Below are positions 24,401 through 36,402 of a stretch of DNA of 64,000 bases, piece after piece. The number at the start of each line of letters is the position of its first letter. Within the stretch, counting starts at the first letter, position 1. A model generated the notes under the pieces. The model ran no database searches, was not told the DNA's origin, and saw only the letters and a program-made list of their open reading frames with translations. A program made the position numbers and the translations under genes. Source of the stretch: Apiospora phragmitis (Eukaryota; Ascomycota; Sordariomycetes; Amphisphaeriales; Apiosporaceae); the NCBI GenBank assembly GCA_038363925.1, contig JAQQWL010000001.1:2666001-2730000 (forward strand), written 5' to 3'.

Positions 24401-26688
24401 AATAAGGATATTATCGAGATATATTATAACGAACTTATTAAGGTATTTTCGTAAGATATGGTTAATTATAGATTAGAAGCTAGTTAGTATATTAATTAAG
24501 CTAAACGGTATAGCTTAGTATTCGAAATGGCCGTATTTAGTTCGGAACGCGGTTTTCCACTCTTTTCCTTTTTTAATTCGGATTAGGTTATATACGTTAA
24601 AGAGGTCGAGTATTATAAAGATTTTAACGTATAATAATTTATTTTATAAATCGCCGATTAAAAGTAAGGGGTACCGGTTTTTAATAGTAATTTCGTTAAG
24701 TTTTTAATAATCGATATATATACGTTATTTAAGTTTCTTATTTTTACTTTTTTTTAAAACGAAGAGGATAAAGAAGCCTACTGGTGATATAAATGGTTAA
24801 ATAACTCTTTTTTCGAGATTTTCCGTCATATATTTTTTTAAAGCTTATTTATATTTTTAATTAAGTTTATATATAAATATAAATAAAGGTTCCCTTTTAT
24901 TTTTAAAAAGTATTCTATAATTTTACCGTATATAAAGCGGTAAGTTTATTTTTAATTTCTTATTAAAAAGAGTTTCGAATTACCGGTATTTTTTTAATAT
25001 AATCGTTATAATGTTCGGCTTAAACTTTTTAATAATAATATATATTTTAAAAATTTTAAGTTTATTAAGGGGTCGCTTTTTAAACCGCTATTTATTAATT
25101 AAACCTCTTTTTAATATATTTTATTAAAATTAACCTATTTTTTAATTAATTTTAAAATTATTTACCCGTAATTAAGATATCTTTAAAATTATGTCGTATC
25201 CTGCGACGTCCGTAATATTATACGTGATTCGTTTATAGCGTTTTTTGATATTAATTAAAAGGTTCGCGACTTTTTTCCGTACTTCTTTATTATTATAAGT
25301 TATAAATCCTTTATTAACGGTTTTAAATCGGTATAGGGCGTTTTTCTTTTATTATTCGAATTTAAAGTAATTAATGATTCGTAATGAAATATAGTTTCTT
25401 TACGCTTCGCTATCGAGTAACGCTTTAATATAAACTCTTTTTACGCTTATTATTAATATAATATACTTACGGATAGCTTGATTATCCGTTATTTAGTATA
25501 GGGATTTATTTTGGTCCGCCTATTATTGTTTTTTTATAATAGGCGGCGTTCGTTTCTCGAACGCTGCTTTTATAAATAATTAATAATTTTTTACGGTTAA
25601 TCCTCGTATCGTTATTATTGTTTTCTCCGTTTTTTATAAAGCGTTTTTTAATACGTTAATAAAGTGTTTCTATACTTTTCCTTATATATAATACTATCCT
25701 TAATATTTAAAATCCGGGTTCTCGGGCGATTCGAAAGTTTATTAAGTTTGTAATAATTTATAAACGCTTTATAAGTTTTTTAATATATTAAAGGGGTCTT
25801 TATATTAAATATATATTTATATATTTTAAAAGTATTAAACGTTTTTTTTTTAAATGTTTATAAGCTCGTAATTTTTCCTAGGCGTATTTAAAGTATTAAT
25901 TTTTAAAATATTCTTTTTAATCTCGTCTTTTTAAATAATATTATTATAATTACTGTAAATCTTCTTATATTAATAAGTACACGCGTCGTCCGTTAAGAAT
26001 TAATATTTAAATTTTCCCGATAATATAGTTCGGGTATAGTTATGTAATAGGTTATTTATTAATCTTTTAAAGAAATTATTCGTACTTTAATTTCTTCGCG
26101 AGGTATTTTATATAAACGTTATATACGTATAAAATCTATAAAAGCATAAAGTATCCTTCGTATATAAAAGAAATTCGTAGGTCGTCCTTTACGGCGTAAT
26201 TACCGTAAATTTTTTAATTAAACCCGGCCGTAATAATTACTTAGCGTAAGTATTTTAATTCGGGGTAAGAATATTAGGGATAACTAATTATCCATCGGTT
26301 TTTAAGTTTCTAAACTTAGCGATCTCGTATACTAATTAATTTATTAATATACCTATTAAGCGTTCGTAGCTTATAAACTACTTTAATTAGCTCGTAATAT
26401 CGTTTATTAAATTACTATTTCTGTTATAAGGGAGGGGTCGTTCCCTTCGCATTATCGCGATGTTTCGGCTATAATCCTCCTTATTTTTTAAGGTTTTAAG
26501 GAATTATTTAATACTTTCTTTATCCGCTAAATAAAAGGTATACCTATTATTATAATAAGTTATTTAAAATAAACTGCCGTATTTAATAATAACGCTATTA
26601 TTTTTAATAATTATTATAAAGATACCCTTTATTTTAATAGCGTTAACGTGTTATTTTTCGGGGATTCGTTAAAAATCTTTTTTTAATA

Positions 26689-26857
26689 TGTGAAAGTGCA
26701 TCGATCCCTAGGTATTGGCAGTATGCAGGTGTGATAGAACAAAGCTAACGCTTGTCCCGTATGTATTCTCTACGGGAATGTGGGATACTATAAGGAAACT
26801 GGAAGGAGAGGGGCCGGGAGCTATGGGACGCACGGATGCTTCCTCTGTCCTGTTACA
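26689..26857. mobile_element. 169-bp non-RIP insert with TG...CA ends, possible solo LTR of a small element
   Basis: Balanced-composition DNA interrupting the gag region of Gypsy-2. It begins TGTGAAAGTGCATCG and ends CTGTTACA, and both sides carry AATA (26685-26688 and 26858-26861). In Gypsy-1 the corresponding site (about 9,820) is uninterrupted. The size, TG/CA ends and short duplication fit a solo LTR of a small TRIM/SMART-like element. The absence of RIP fits a late insertion or a length below the RIP threshold. Confidence 0.6.
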
Positions 26858-28028
26858 AATACTCGATATTCTCGATTATAATATCCTAGTTTTTAATAAT
26901 TATAATAGGTGCCGCGTAGCTTCTTATTTTATTTATTATATTTAATAACGCCGAAATTTATAAGCTCGTTATAATAACTATATATTATAATATTCTTAAG
27001 TAATATATAGTTATATTATTATAGTCGCCTTATATTAACCTAGGTTTAATTAATTTATCGCTAAGGTCCGCTTTATTTTTCGCGGCGTCGTTTATATATA
27101 CGAATATCGATCTTAATAGTAAGTTCTATATATAAAAAAAAGTTATCGGGGGCATTAAGCCGGCTAAATTCGTTTTTAATATCGTATTTTAATTTTTAAT
27201 AATATATTATAATTTTTATAGCTTCGATATAATTTAATTAAGTTATAATATACCGGAACTCGGCTATATAAAAAGCGGCTAATTCTTTTTATTTAAAGGT
27301 TTTAAGTTTCCTCTCTACCTATCGCTTTTTATTAAGATCTTAGAAAAATAAATTAAAAGCTTATTTAAAGCTGTCGTAGTTTTTAAAAATACGTTATACC
27401 TCTATGCGGTATAGTTTAATTTATTAGTCGTTTTTTACGAGTTTATTTAAATAAGGTTCGAACTAAGCGAGTATTTTATTTTTAAAAAACGAGGCGGCGT
27501 AGATAACTCGTTAGGTAACGTTTTAAAATATTCCCTCGTAAAATTATTAATAAGCTTTAACCTAAATAAAGAAGCCTCGGAAGTTTCCGCTTATTTTATT
27601 AAAAAGTGTTAACGTATTAATCTTTATACCCTTCTTTAGTATAACAGGGGTCTAGATAATATTAATAGCCGTATAAAGGAGACGTACTTTTTTACATAGC
27701 TTATTAATATTATAGGGTATTTATTTTAAGGTGCCCTTAATTAGGAGCTCGTTATACTTTTTTTTCGAGCTTAACGTAATAATATTAATAATTGGCGCTC
27801 TTTTACTCGAGTTCTTTAATTCGCTTAATTAACGCTTATCGAATAGGTTCGTTATTATTATCGTCGCTATCGATATCTATAATAGAGTCTCGTTAAGAGG
27901 TATTAAAGGTAGCGATAAAAGTCTTTCCTTATCGGACGGTATTATTAAAGCTAAATATAGATATAATTCTTATAATATTATTATTCAAAGGTTTAAGTAA
28001 TAATTTATAAGAATAAAAGTAATTAAAA

Positions 28029-28712
28029 TATAACGAACGCTATTCGGGTTTTAAAAAAAAATTAATAAGACGTACTAAGGTTTATATTAATAATACGAAA
28101 AAATATCGAAACGTGTAATAAAAGTCGCTTTTATTAATATAATAAGTAAAAACTCGTAAAAATAGAGGTAATTAAAATACATAGATTTAGAGGTATTTAT
28201 AATAGTTTCGTTAAGGCTATTTATTTTATTAATAAATTAAAATTAATACTTAAATTAATTATTAAAATAAAAAACGTTTATATAAAATATTTAGGGAATG
28301 TTCGTCGTTATATATCTAATCTCTTTTTTTATTAATTCATTAAATCGCCCATTAATTTATAGTAATCCTATTATTAACTTACGGTAATCTATTCCTTAAA
28401 TTACGATAATTTATTTTAATAGCTTAGTTAGAGCGTCGTAACCCTGTAGCTCTTAGCTTATTTAGTAGCGCGGTAATTTAGTCGCTCTTTATTACGTGAT
28501 TCCTCCCTGGCTGCTCTCCCGGGTCGGGTTTATCCTTTCGTTATTTAGGATATCTTTATAGTTATACTTATGCGTTTTTATAATATAGGGGAGGTTTATA
28601 TTAATATAACTAGCAGTACGGTCGGTGGTTATAACGTCGTAGCCTGGTCGGGTATAGTAATCCCGTTTCGGCGAGTAGGGTTTTAGCCGCATGGTTAGGT
28701 CGGGTTGTAACA
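28029..28712 (-). repeat. Gypsy-2 5' LTR
   Basis: A 684-bp copy of the Gypsy LTR. Its outer end, GGGTTGTAACA at 28702-28712, is unmutated and shows the original TGTTACAACCC terminus of the family. Confidence 0.9.
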
Positions 28713-29560
28713 AAAGTTTAGTTTTTAATTTTATAAATAATTTAATAAACTTTTTTAAATTATATTATATAAAGTAATAAATATTAAATAAATTAATATT
28801 ATTTATTCGGCTACTTTTTATATATATAATTATAATAATTACGAGTTTAAAGCTACTTTTATCAATAAACGTAATTTATTATCGTAAAAGAAGTTAGCCG
28901 GCGCTTTTTTTTAAAAGGCTTAATTTATTTATTAATTTTTTATTTATATATTAATTCTAAATTAATTATAATAATTATTAATTAAATAAATATATTAAAC
29001 TTAATTTATTAATATTATCGAAATATTAACTTTATAATCGCGTTCTTATATATTATAAAATCGTTATATTTTATTCTTAACGCTTTAAATAATAGCTTTT
29101 CTTATTTTATTAAGCCTTTTTAATATAGTTATTTCGATAATTTCGATAAAGTGCTTTATTATTCGTATATTACGAGGATCGGATTTAGGAAATTATAGCG
29201 TATATTAATTTAAATTAAAAGCCTATATTCTTTTTAATAATTAATAATATACGAATTTTAAAGTTTTATTTCTCGTTTATAAGCCTCTTTATTTTTTTAT
29301 TAAAGCTTTTTATAAATAACGTATTTATTAATAATAAATCGCTTTAATAACTTATTTTAAGTAATAAAATCGAGAGCGGCTTTAATATCGAATCGATTAT
29401 AACGATTTAAAAAAGCTATATTTATTTATATTAAATAAATTATTTAAACTTTAATAAGAGTTATAAAAAAATAGTAATGAATAATAAAATAAGAATAAAA
29501 AGTTTTATATATAAAAAGACCGTTTATTAATTAAATTAAAAGAATTCTAGGAGGAAAAAA
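28713..29560. repeat. AT-rich RIP block, unclassified
   Basis: Continues the RIP composition beyond Gypsy-2. No domain or repeat could be assigned. Composition returns to normal at about 29,540-29,580. Confidence 0.55.
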
Positions 29561-30278
29561 TAGGGCAAGTTCGTTAGAAGAAGGTTTTTATAAGCATCCA
29601 CATTCGGAGCTTCTACTTCGTGTATGATTACCCCTGACTCCATTTTCCGCCCAAGTCTGAAAGTAGTGCTTTATTCGTATCCATATCTGCCTAAGTGGTT
29701 AATAGCTCATGGTACACTGTGGCAGTTCACTTTTAACAGCTCCGTTGTCGCAATGGATAAACCGGAGGGACCTGAGCAGGAGTGAGCAATGCCAAGGCTA
29801 TCCAAGCCGAACATGAGCCGACCTGAGCGAAGCCTGAGCAAAAGCGGCGAGGGTTCATGTAATCACTAGCGTCCAGATTGACGTGGGATAACAGCCAACA
29901 TCAATGGTGTCAGTCGGTGGGGTCACAATGGCCGGCCGTTACAACACCCCAGAAAACACCCTTCTTCTCACAGCCCTACCAGTCCTGCGATAATTGGGGG
30001 ATCAGTAGATGCGAAGTGCAATATGCACGCAAACCTAGTGCCGATGTCACCCTCTCCATGGCCAGGCTGCTGCAGTTGGTCGCAACGGGCTTGCGGGTTG
30101 GGTCAAAAAGACTGCTGATGGTCCAATCGGCCACTAAGAGTCGTCTTACGCATATCCCTCGCATGCAGGGGGTAGCACTCTCCCGCTTTGAACAAAACTT
30201 GATATCTTGAGTCGCTTCTAAGTTAAATTGCTTTTCAACACGCCATTTCTACTGGATATCGAGAGGGAGAAGAATAAT
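29561..30278. other. Border of the GC-rich gene island, upstream of MFS remnant
   Basis: Normal-composition DNA. A 110-codon open frame at 29878-30210 has no recognisable domain and is not supported as a gene. Probably contains the promoter of the MFS gene. Confidence 0.4.
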
Positions 30279-31552
30279 ATGGCGTCGGCGGAGCAAGCTA
30301 CGAGCGCGACAGCATCTGCTGGTCGTGGATGGCGCTTCTGGGTGAGTGTGGAACTACTTACGTTCAATCCCATTGCGTGCCGGATGCTGACTACTTCAAA
30401 AAAAGGCCTTCATGACTTCCATGGCTGTCGCGAGTCTCCTTGCCGGCCTGGATGCGACAGCTGTTTCGACAGCCATGTCCTCGATGCTCAACGACCTGGG
30501 CACGAGCCAGGGTTACTCCTGGATTGCCAATGCCTACTAGCTCACAACCACTGACTTCACGCCCATATTTGGCCAGACCGCCAACATTTTTGGTCGCCGG
30601 GCTCTGACCATTTTAGCAACCGTCACTTTTGCCGTGGGATCGGCCATTGCTGGGCCAGCCCCCACTCTAGGCGTACTGGTTCTCGGCCGAGCCGTCCAAG
30701 GCATCGGCTGTGGTGGGTTGAATGCTCTCGTGGAAATGGTCGTATGTGACTTGGTGCCACTACGGGAGGGTGGCAAATTCATGGGCTTAATTTTTGCCAT
30801 ATATGCCATTTCTACCACCGTGGGGCCACTCGTGGGGGCGCCTTTGCCACCTATGCCACATGGAGATGGATCTTCTACTTGAATCTCCCACTGTCCGGAT
30901 TGACACTGGCCATGGTCCTCGTATCTCTTGGGGCGTCTGGGGTGGAAGTGAACAGCCTTGGTCGTCGTGGCGGACCATATTGCCCCTGGTCCTCGGTCTC
31001 ATCGGCCTTGTTCTGTTCCTGGCCTTTGAAACAAAGATCCCGGAGCCAACAACACCTCTCCGACTATTTACCAACCGAACCTCTCTTGCGGGTTTCTGGT
31101 GCGCCTTCACTCACAACATGCTGGTGTATTGGATACTTTTCGTCCTGCCCGTTTATTTCCAGGCTGTTCTTAGGTCCTCTGCGTTCAAATCAGGGGTCAA
31201 TATTTTGCCAACCGCTGCCGTCTGTATGCCATTTACCATCGCAAGTGGCGGGGTCATGTCCAAATTGGGACGTTATCGGCCATTACTGATGATTGGCTTC
31301 GCATTCTTCCCCATCGCCATTGGACTCTTCACGAGGCTCGACCAGACAATACCCACCGGATATTGGGCTGGGGTCCAGATTATTGGAGCCCTTGCCATCG
31401 GAATCGTCATGCCAGTTACGCTCCCAACTGTCTTGACACCCCTACCCGAGTCGGATGTAGCCGTGGGCACGGCCACGTGGGCATTTATGCGAAGTTTTGG
31501 AACAATCTGGGGCGCCGCTATCCCGCTCGCAACGCTCAACTCTAGTTCCTGA
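30279..31552 (+). pseudogene. MFS (DHA2/TRI12-type) transporter remnant
   Basis: Major facilitator membrane transporter of the 14-helix drug-efflux type. ATG at 30279 is followed by a short N-terminus and an intron at 30342-30405 (GTGAGT...AAAAG). Exon 2 gives the first helix MAVASLLAGLDATAVSTAM, then NAY-stop-LTTT (TAG 30538-30540), the loop IFGQTANIFGRR, helix IGCGGLNALVEMVV, and VPLREGGKFMGLIFAI before VGPLVG. A one-base loss in a G run near 30,838 shifts the frame to GAFATYATWRWIFYLNLP. About 35-50 residues of the usual central part are missing before WGGSEQPWSSWRTI. Later helices are intact to TGA at 31550, but the tail is short. Nonsense codon, frameshift and deletion together suggest loss of function. 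Confidence 0.8.
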
Positions 31553-31573
31553 GGAAGAGACATAGTTATTCTA

Positions 31574-32041
31574 TCACAATCCACGCAGTCTGATCCTGAC
31601 CCTATCGAGCTCCACGAACAACAGCGAGCGACAGACAATGTTGCTCGCAGCATAGCGGGCGACGATGAGCAGGGTATCAAAGTAGGAAATGGGCGTCATG
31701 GCCGACAGTATCGAAGTCCTGTAGACCAGCTGCAGCACCGCCGCGAGCGCCGCGGCCGAGAATAGCGCCTCGCTGATCCATCGACGCGGCGCCTCGAAGG
31801 ACTCCTTCGCCAAGGCACGAGACCTTTCGGCTCGCGTCTCTTTCCCGCTCTGCCGGAAGGTAAAGGTGGGGAGAAGGCACTGCTGATAGACCGCCAGCAT
31901 GGCCAAGGCCGCGGGAAAGATCCCCAGGAGCCCCCACGCCAGTGGCATAAGGATGGCGCCGCAGCGGCACTCCACCACGGCCCGCGAGTCGAGGTAGAGA
32001 GACGTGGCGACGTTGTTGGTCCCGGATACTAGCCGACACAT
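31574..32041 (-). CDS. Hypothetical membrane-protein ORF, tail to tail with MFS remnant
   Basis: A 155-codon open frame with three hydrophobic stretches: AILMPLAWGLLGIFPAALAM near residue 31, ISEALFSAAALAAVLQLVY near residue 89, and a weaker one near the C-terminus. Its central part (ERSRALAKESFEAPRRW) looks protein-like. I do not recognise the family. A stronger start is absent and it may be part of a larger broken gene. Confidence 0.3.
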   Translation of the reverse strand: MCRLVSGTNNVATSLYLDSRAVVECRCGAILMPLAWGLLGIFPAALAMLAVYQQCLLPTFTFRQSGKETRAERSRALAKESFEAPRRWISEALFSAAALAAVLQLVYRTSILSAMTPISYFDTLLIVARYAASNIVCRSLLFVELDRVRIRLRGL

Positions 32042-33081
32042 ACGGCGCCCGAAGGGGAAACAAGGAGCAGCCAGACTATATGCATCGCAACTCCTGCGTC
32101 ACATTCGTCGGCGGTAGCTGGTGGAACGGGATGCGCGTTTCGTATAAGAGCTCTAGGCTAATGATTCAGTTGTCAAACCGAAGAGAAAATTTGAAAGAAC
32201 ATGAGCAGGGTGGGATTGCCCCAGGATTTGATTTATCTTATTTTTCAGCTTCTCACCCTGCTTACGTAGTTTCTTGCCATGAACGATGTCATTGGCTAGA
32301 AACATCTTGAAGCTTGACGACACAGAGGTGACGATTGCAGCAAGGAGTGAAATAGGTGAGATGCCTTTTGTACCCAGCTTTGTTGGGCGGTTACACTGAA
32401 GTTGTAGGCACTAATGTTCGCTAATTTGGTCAGCACTAGCAAGCAAACAGGGCGCCAGGGAGAAAACCATTTGTCAGCTCCAGCCAATACAATCTGTGAA
32501 CTTCTTCCCATCTCTGCAATAATAAAAAGGAAAATAGGAACAGAAATCGTTCCCGAGTTATTCGCCATGTTCGAGCACTTTAACCCGCGCAAGGCGGCCT
32601 TCCGCCTCGTCAGCTCGGGCTTGCTCTCGGCCGCGGGGTGGGCGGGCTTTGACTGCTGGTAGTAGTGTGCGTCGCTAAGCTTCATTGCGCCGAGTCCGCA
32701 GTCTTTGCCCGTCGTCTCCTGGTTGGTGGTTGGATGTCAATGACGGATGATGCACCGCGGTATTATTACACAACCACCACCAACTGCAACACTTCCGGTG
32801 GTTATCAACAAAAGCTTGGCAAGGCCAATCTGGTCATCTGTCACCAAGTAGTTAACAGCTTACGCCCGCAAACTGGAAAGCATCGTTGCAACAGTTCGCC
32901 TATCACTACATAAGTACGTGTGTTTATAAAGATAATGTTAAACCCCAGCAACATATAGTCTCTTTTGGTAGATGAGAGAAAGCCCGGTGACGTTTCCTTC
33001 TTAGTATGACAGACTCGTCGGATATGATCTCGCATATCATGGCGGCATTTGGCCAAGCGTCGAGGACCCGGGTGCTCCTTT
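32042..33081. other. Intergenic region without recognisable gene
   Basis: Balanced composition with several short open frames on both strands (up to 129 codons at 32296-32685 minus), none with a recognisable domain. Contains the 3' flank of the Gal80-like gene. Confidence 0.4.
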
Positions 33082-34292
33082 TCAACCATCGAGGCCTTCC
33101 AAGAATCGGTGTCTCTCGATCGCGTCTTCAAATCCACACAAAAGCTTCTTCGCTTTCTCGTCTCCTGCAATGCCTTCATAGAATCTAGCCACATTTCTCG
33201 CTGGGATCGGCAGCTTATCCCACTCGTCCGTCTGGATGGGGATCTCCGTGACCTGGTCCGCCACCGAGTCGAAGAAGTCGATCTTCTGGTCCGGATAGCC
33301 AATCTGCAGGAACACCCCTGAAGCCGTGACACGGAGCTCGCCCTTGGTGCCCAGAATGCGCCAGTCAAGAGCAGGAGCGCCTTTGAAAGGTGCTCCACCG
33401 CACAGGGAGTACTGCACAGGGACGGAGGAGGCTAACACGCCGTTGATAAAGATGGTGTCCTCGGCGGTCTGGGGGTGGTGGTCCGAGATGACCGTGCCGT
33501 CTGACTTGGTGAGTTTAACGAAGGGGCGGCGAACAGTCATGAGAGCGTTGCTTTCCGTGGGCACGAACGTCGACCCCAGTGCTGTGAGGGTCACATCGTC
33601 AGTTTTATTTAGAGAGGGATGAAAAGTTGGGGTGAAAGTTACCTTGTTGAACCCAGTCAAGCGCGTGTCCGCTATGGACGGTGAGGAGGTTGCACCCGAC
33701 GCTCTTGTCGGCAAAGTAGGCAATTGCCTCTTGAGCAACGTCACCTCCCATCACGCCATACCCGGACCACGTGCTGCTGAGCACATCCCCGAGCTTGCCG
33801 GATGCAATGAACTCTTTGATAGTGGATATGATGGAGGCATGTCGTCCTTGCAAGCCTACGACTGCCAGGGCTGCTTGCTTTCTGGAGCTTACAATCTCCT
33901 CCGCGTCAGCCAGGCTCTTGCCTAGCGGCCACTCGACATAGACATCCTTGCCGGCTTTGAGTGACGGGACAATACACTCCTTGTGTTGATCCACACGGGT
34001 GCTGCAAACTACCAGATCGACATTCGGGTCGTTGGCAATATCTAGGGAAGTTTAGCGACAACACCCTGGAAACTCTGCCAGATGGACACAGCCACCAACC
34101 TTCGGCATTCCCGTACGCCTTCGTAGATTCTGGCAGACCATGCAGCTTGATTGCATCTCTGGCACTCTCCACTGAGCTGTTCTGGATGGCCACAATCTCG
34201 AATTTGTCCGTTTGCTTGAGATAGAGCAGATGAGACTGTGGTGCCCAGCCGGTCTTTGAGAGACCGATGAAACCGATACGGATTGGCGCCAT
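33082..34292 (-). CDS. Gal80-like Gfo/Idh/MocA family oxidoreductase
   Basis: Predicted NAD(P)-binding oxidoreductase, or Gal80-type regulator, of about 363 residues. Three exons: 34292-34100, 34041-33643 and 33581-33082, with introns of 58 and 61 bp (GTTGGT...CCCTAG and GTAACT...TCACAG). The exons join in frame and total 1092 bases. The N-terminus IRIGFIGLSKTGWAPQSHLL has the Rossmann GxGxxG-like loop in the Gal80 variant form with tryptophan. KAGKDVYVEWPLGKSLADAEE is the family signature around the EKP/EWP motif, followed by VVGLQGR. The C-terminal half (SGVFLQIGYPDQKIDFFDS) is the substrate/dimer domain. EWP replaces the catalytic EKP lysine, as in Gal80 regulators, so an enzymatic role is uncertain. 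The gene looks intact. Confidence 0.85.
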
Positions 34293-35128
34293 ATTAGACT
34301 AGGCGTGGGTGATTATTGCCAAGATTGGGGGAGAGTACGAATAGTCAAGGTCTCCATTTCAGATCGTAGATTCATCTTAGATGAAGTAGTAGTGGAGTCA
34401 AAGCACGTGACACCTCCTCATCAGAAAGAAAACATTTTCCGGAACAAGCCAAAAAGTCTAAGTACCTATGCCCGGTTGCAACCTCTTACATGGAAGACTG
34501 TCTTCCCTCGAGTAACCAGCACACAGGTCTGGAATTGGCTTCAATCCTCAAGACTTGACTTGTCTGTTTAGGTCAAGATGCTCCGCAGCAAAAGCGCTCG
34601 AGCAAATCGAGCCGGCAGGCCGTTGGATATTGCTGGTTTTATAAGGCCCCTCAAACGCCGGAACACTTCCGGCAGCCAATTTCGGAGGATCATAACCAGT
34701 CCTGTAGAAGCTTTAGAGCATCACAACATCCCTTTCGGGCCTAGCCAGCGACATAATAGATTGTGCACTATGAGGCGCCAACTTTAGAGAATTCAGTCTC
34801 GAAAAGACTCTACCCGATACCGATGACGCATAATAGCTCAGTTTGTCAATAGTGAAGAGCTTTGCTGTAGTGTTTTCATCTGATTTTCTAGTTTGGTTCC
34901 TACATGACCTCTGTCAGTTTCTCTCGGTAGGCAACGCTTTGTAAATTTCTAAAGACCCATTGGTATTGTTATTCACCTTCTCCTCTACATGGTCTGTCAG
35001 TTAGTGCCAAATATCCTATCGAATGTTTCCATACCCAGCTGTCTAATTGCCAGCGTAAACATTCATCCATTTCTGCTTAACCCGCATCCCTCATAATATA
35101 ACATAGCAAGCCGAGCAAGCAGGAAGGG
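34293..35128. other. Intergenic region between divergent genes
   Basis: No credible coding sequence. It separates the divergently oriented Gal80-like gene and the kinase remnant, so it probably holds both promoters. Confidence 0.4.
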
Positions 35129-36402
35129 TTGGAAGAAGGAAATGGCGTATATCGGCAGGGTGTTTTCCACCCTGACTATATCGGTGATGTTTACCATGGC
35201 AGATACGAGATTCTGAACAAGATTGGCTACGGCACCTATTCCACCGTCTGGCTTGTTCGAGATCTTGAGGCCAAGTATGTCACACGGTCTCAGCTGCCAG
35301 TCTCACCTAATGCAGAAAATGCTAATTTCAATGCAGGAAAGGTGATGATGCCGAGTATCGCGCTCTCAAGATCCTTAGCGCTAGGTGCTATGGGGCCGCA
35401 AAAGACCTCTACGAGAGAGAGATCTTGCGCCAGTTGAGGGATGGAAACCAGAGGCTTATGGGGTACAAGTTCATTTGCCATCTTGAAGACGACTTCGAGC
35501 ACAAAGGCCCCAACGGAACCCATGTGTGCCTTGTGTTCCAGCTCTGCGGCGAGAGCGTACTGGATTCGGATCTTGGTTCAAGGACTGCATGATTCCAACC
35601 CAGTTGATGCGGCGCATTACCATCCAGCTACCGCTGGCTCTGGACTACGCCCACGAATGTGGAGTGGTTCACACCGGAGAGTACCGTCCACGTCTATTTT
35701 GAATCTCGGCTAACCCTATAAACAGACATCCAGGCAATCAACATCTTCGTGAAGATGCGGAGCCACTCCCGCATCGACTCTGGCTACCTTACGCAAGAAC
35801 CAGTTCAACAGAACAGGTCGGAGAAACAATCATCCCTACCCTCCCTCTTCGCAAATACTACTTTGAAGACGGCGATCAATTCGACCAATTTGTTATTGTC
35901 CTCGGCGACTGGGGTGTCTCCAGCTGAACCGACAAGCACTTGATAGAGGTCATCCAGCCCGTTGCCCTACGTGCCCCCGAAGTCTTGATTGGGGCGCCCT
36001 GGGGTCCGGCAGTGGACATCTGGAACGTCGGGGCCATCGTCCTCGAGATGTACCGAGCGATGTGCATGTTCAGCGGCCAGGTCGCCCCAGACGGGCACTA
36101 CGAGCTCCGGGAGCACTTGGCCGAGATCGAGCACCTGCTGGGCACATTTCCGAAGGCCTTGCTGGAAAAGGGAAATCCGGCCCTGGTGGGTCGCCTTTTT
36201 GATGAGCACGGCCGGGTCAAGAGATGTGCAGCCGTTCGTAGCGGACCGCAATCTCATATTCGAGGCGTACACGACGGGCCTCGCTCACGACGAGAAGGAA
36301 GAGTTCGTCGCATTCTTGGTGTCAGCTATGAAGATTGACCCGGCCAAGAGACCAACGCCCGAGGATCTGCTCAAGGGGCCTTGGCTGCACGCACTGGGCT
36401 AG
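35129..36402 (+). pseudogene. SRPK-type serine/threonine kinase remnant
   Basis: Resembles SR-protein kinases, which phosphorylate RS-rich splicing factors. The N-lobe begins with the SRPK signature YRQGVFHPDYIGDVYHGRYE and the glycine loop IGYGTYSTVW; an intron at 35276-35337 leads to the ALKIL lysine and the EREIL helix. HECGVVHT and DIQAINIF form the catalytic loop (HTD in place of HRD), then LGDWGVSS, the APEVLIGAPWGPAVDIWNVG segment, and a C-terminus ending KRPTPEDLLKGPWLHALG. Damage: a one-base loss near 35,563, a splice donor that reads GA where GT is needed after HT (about 35,677), a further shift near 35,810, TGA where WTDK expects tryptophan (about 35,926), and a one-base gain near 36,222. 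No ATG is visible at the start. Fungal genomes often carry expanded SRPK families. Confidence 0.82.

Larger units (their letters stand above)
20755..28712 (-). mobile_element. Gypsy-2: full-length Ty3/Gypsy chromovirus, minus strand, RIP-inactivated
   Basis: About 8.0 kb between LTRs 20755-21439 and 28029-28712, same family as Gypsy-1 in the opposite orientation. Reading the minus strand: gag about 27,950-26,900, reverse transcriptase with the catalytic motif read as YLDN (about 24,400-24,440, second Asp mutated by RIP), and integrase with a damaged TAYHL/NK/TE box at about 22,836-22,880. A purine tract abuts the 3' LTR (complement visible at about 21,440-21,456). Flanks AAACT (20750-20754) and AAAGT (28713-28717) agree at four of five positions and the mismatch is a transversion, so the duplication is only suggestive. 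The element carries a 169-bp foreign insert at 26,689-26,857. Confidence 0.88.

Noticed and set aside
26715..26945. A 76-codon open frame within Gypsy-2
   Set aside because: It is open only because the 169-bp insert has normal composition; it runs from the insert into RIP-mutated gag sequence and has no domain.
28492..28713. A 73-codon minus-strand ORF
   Set aside because: Lies wholly within the Gypsy-2 LTR; LTRs do not encode this protein.
20750..28717. Perfect target-site duplication for Gypsy-2
   Set aside because: AAACT and AAAGT differ by a transversion, which RIP cannot explain, so I report it only as suggestive.
29878..30210. A 110-codon plus ORF left of the MFS remnant
   Set aside because: No domain, no signal peptide and an overlapping ORF on the other strand; not enough to call a gene.
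32841..33398. A 185-codon minus-strand ORF overlapping the Gal80-like gene
   Set aside because: It is in a different frame from exon 3 of the oxidoreductase, with an Arg/Ser-rich shadow composition.
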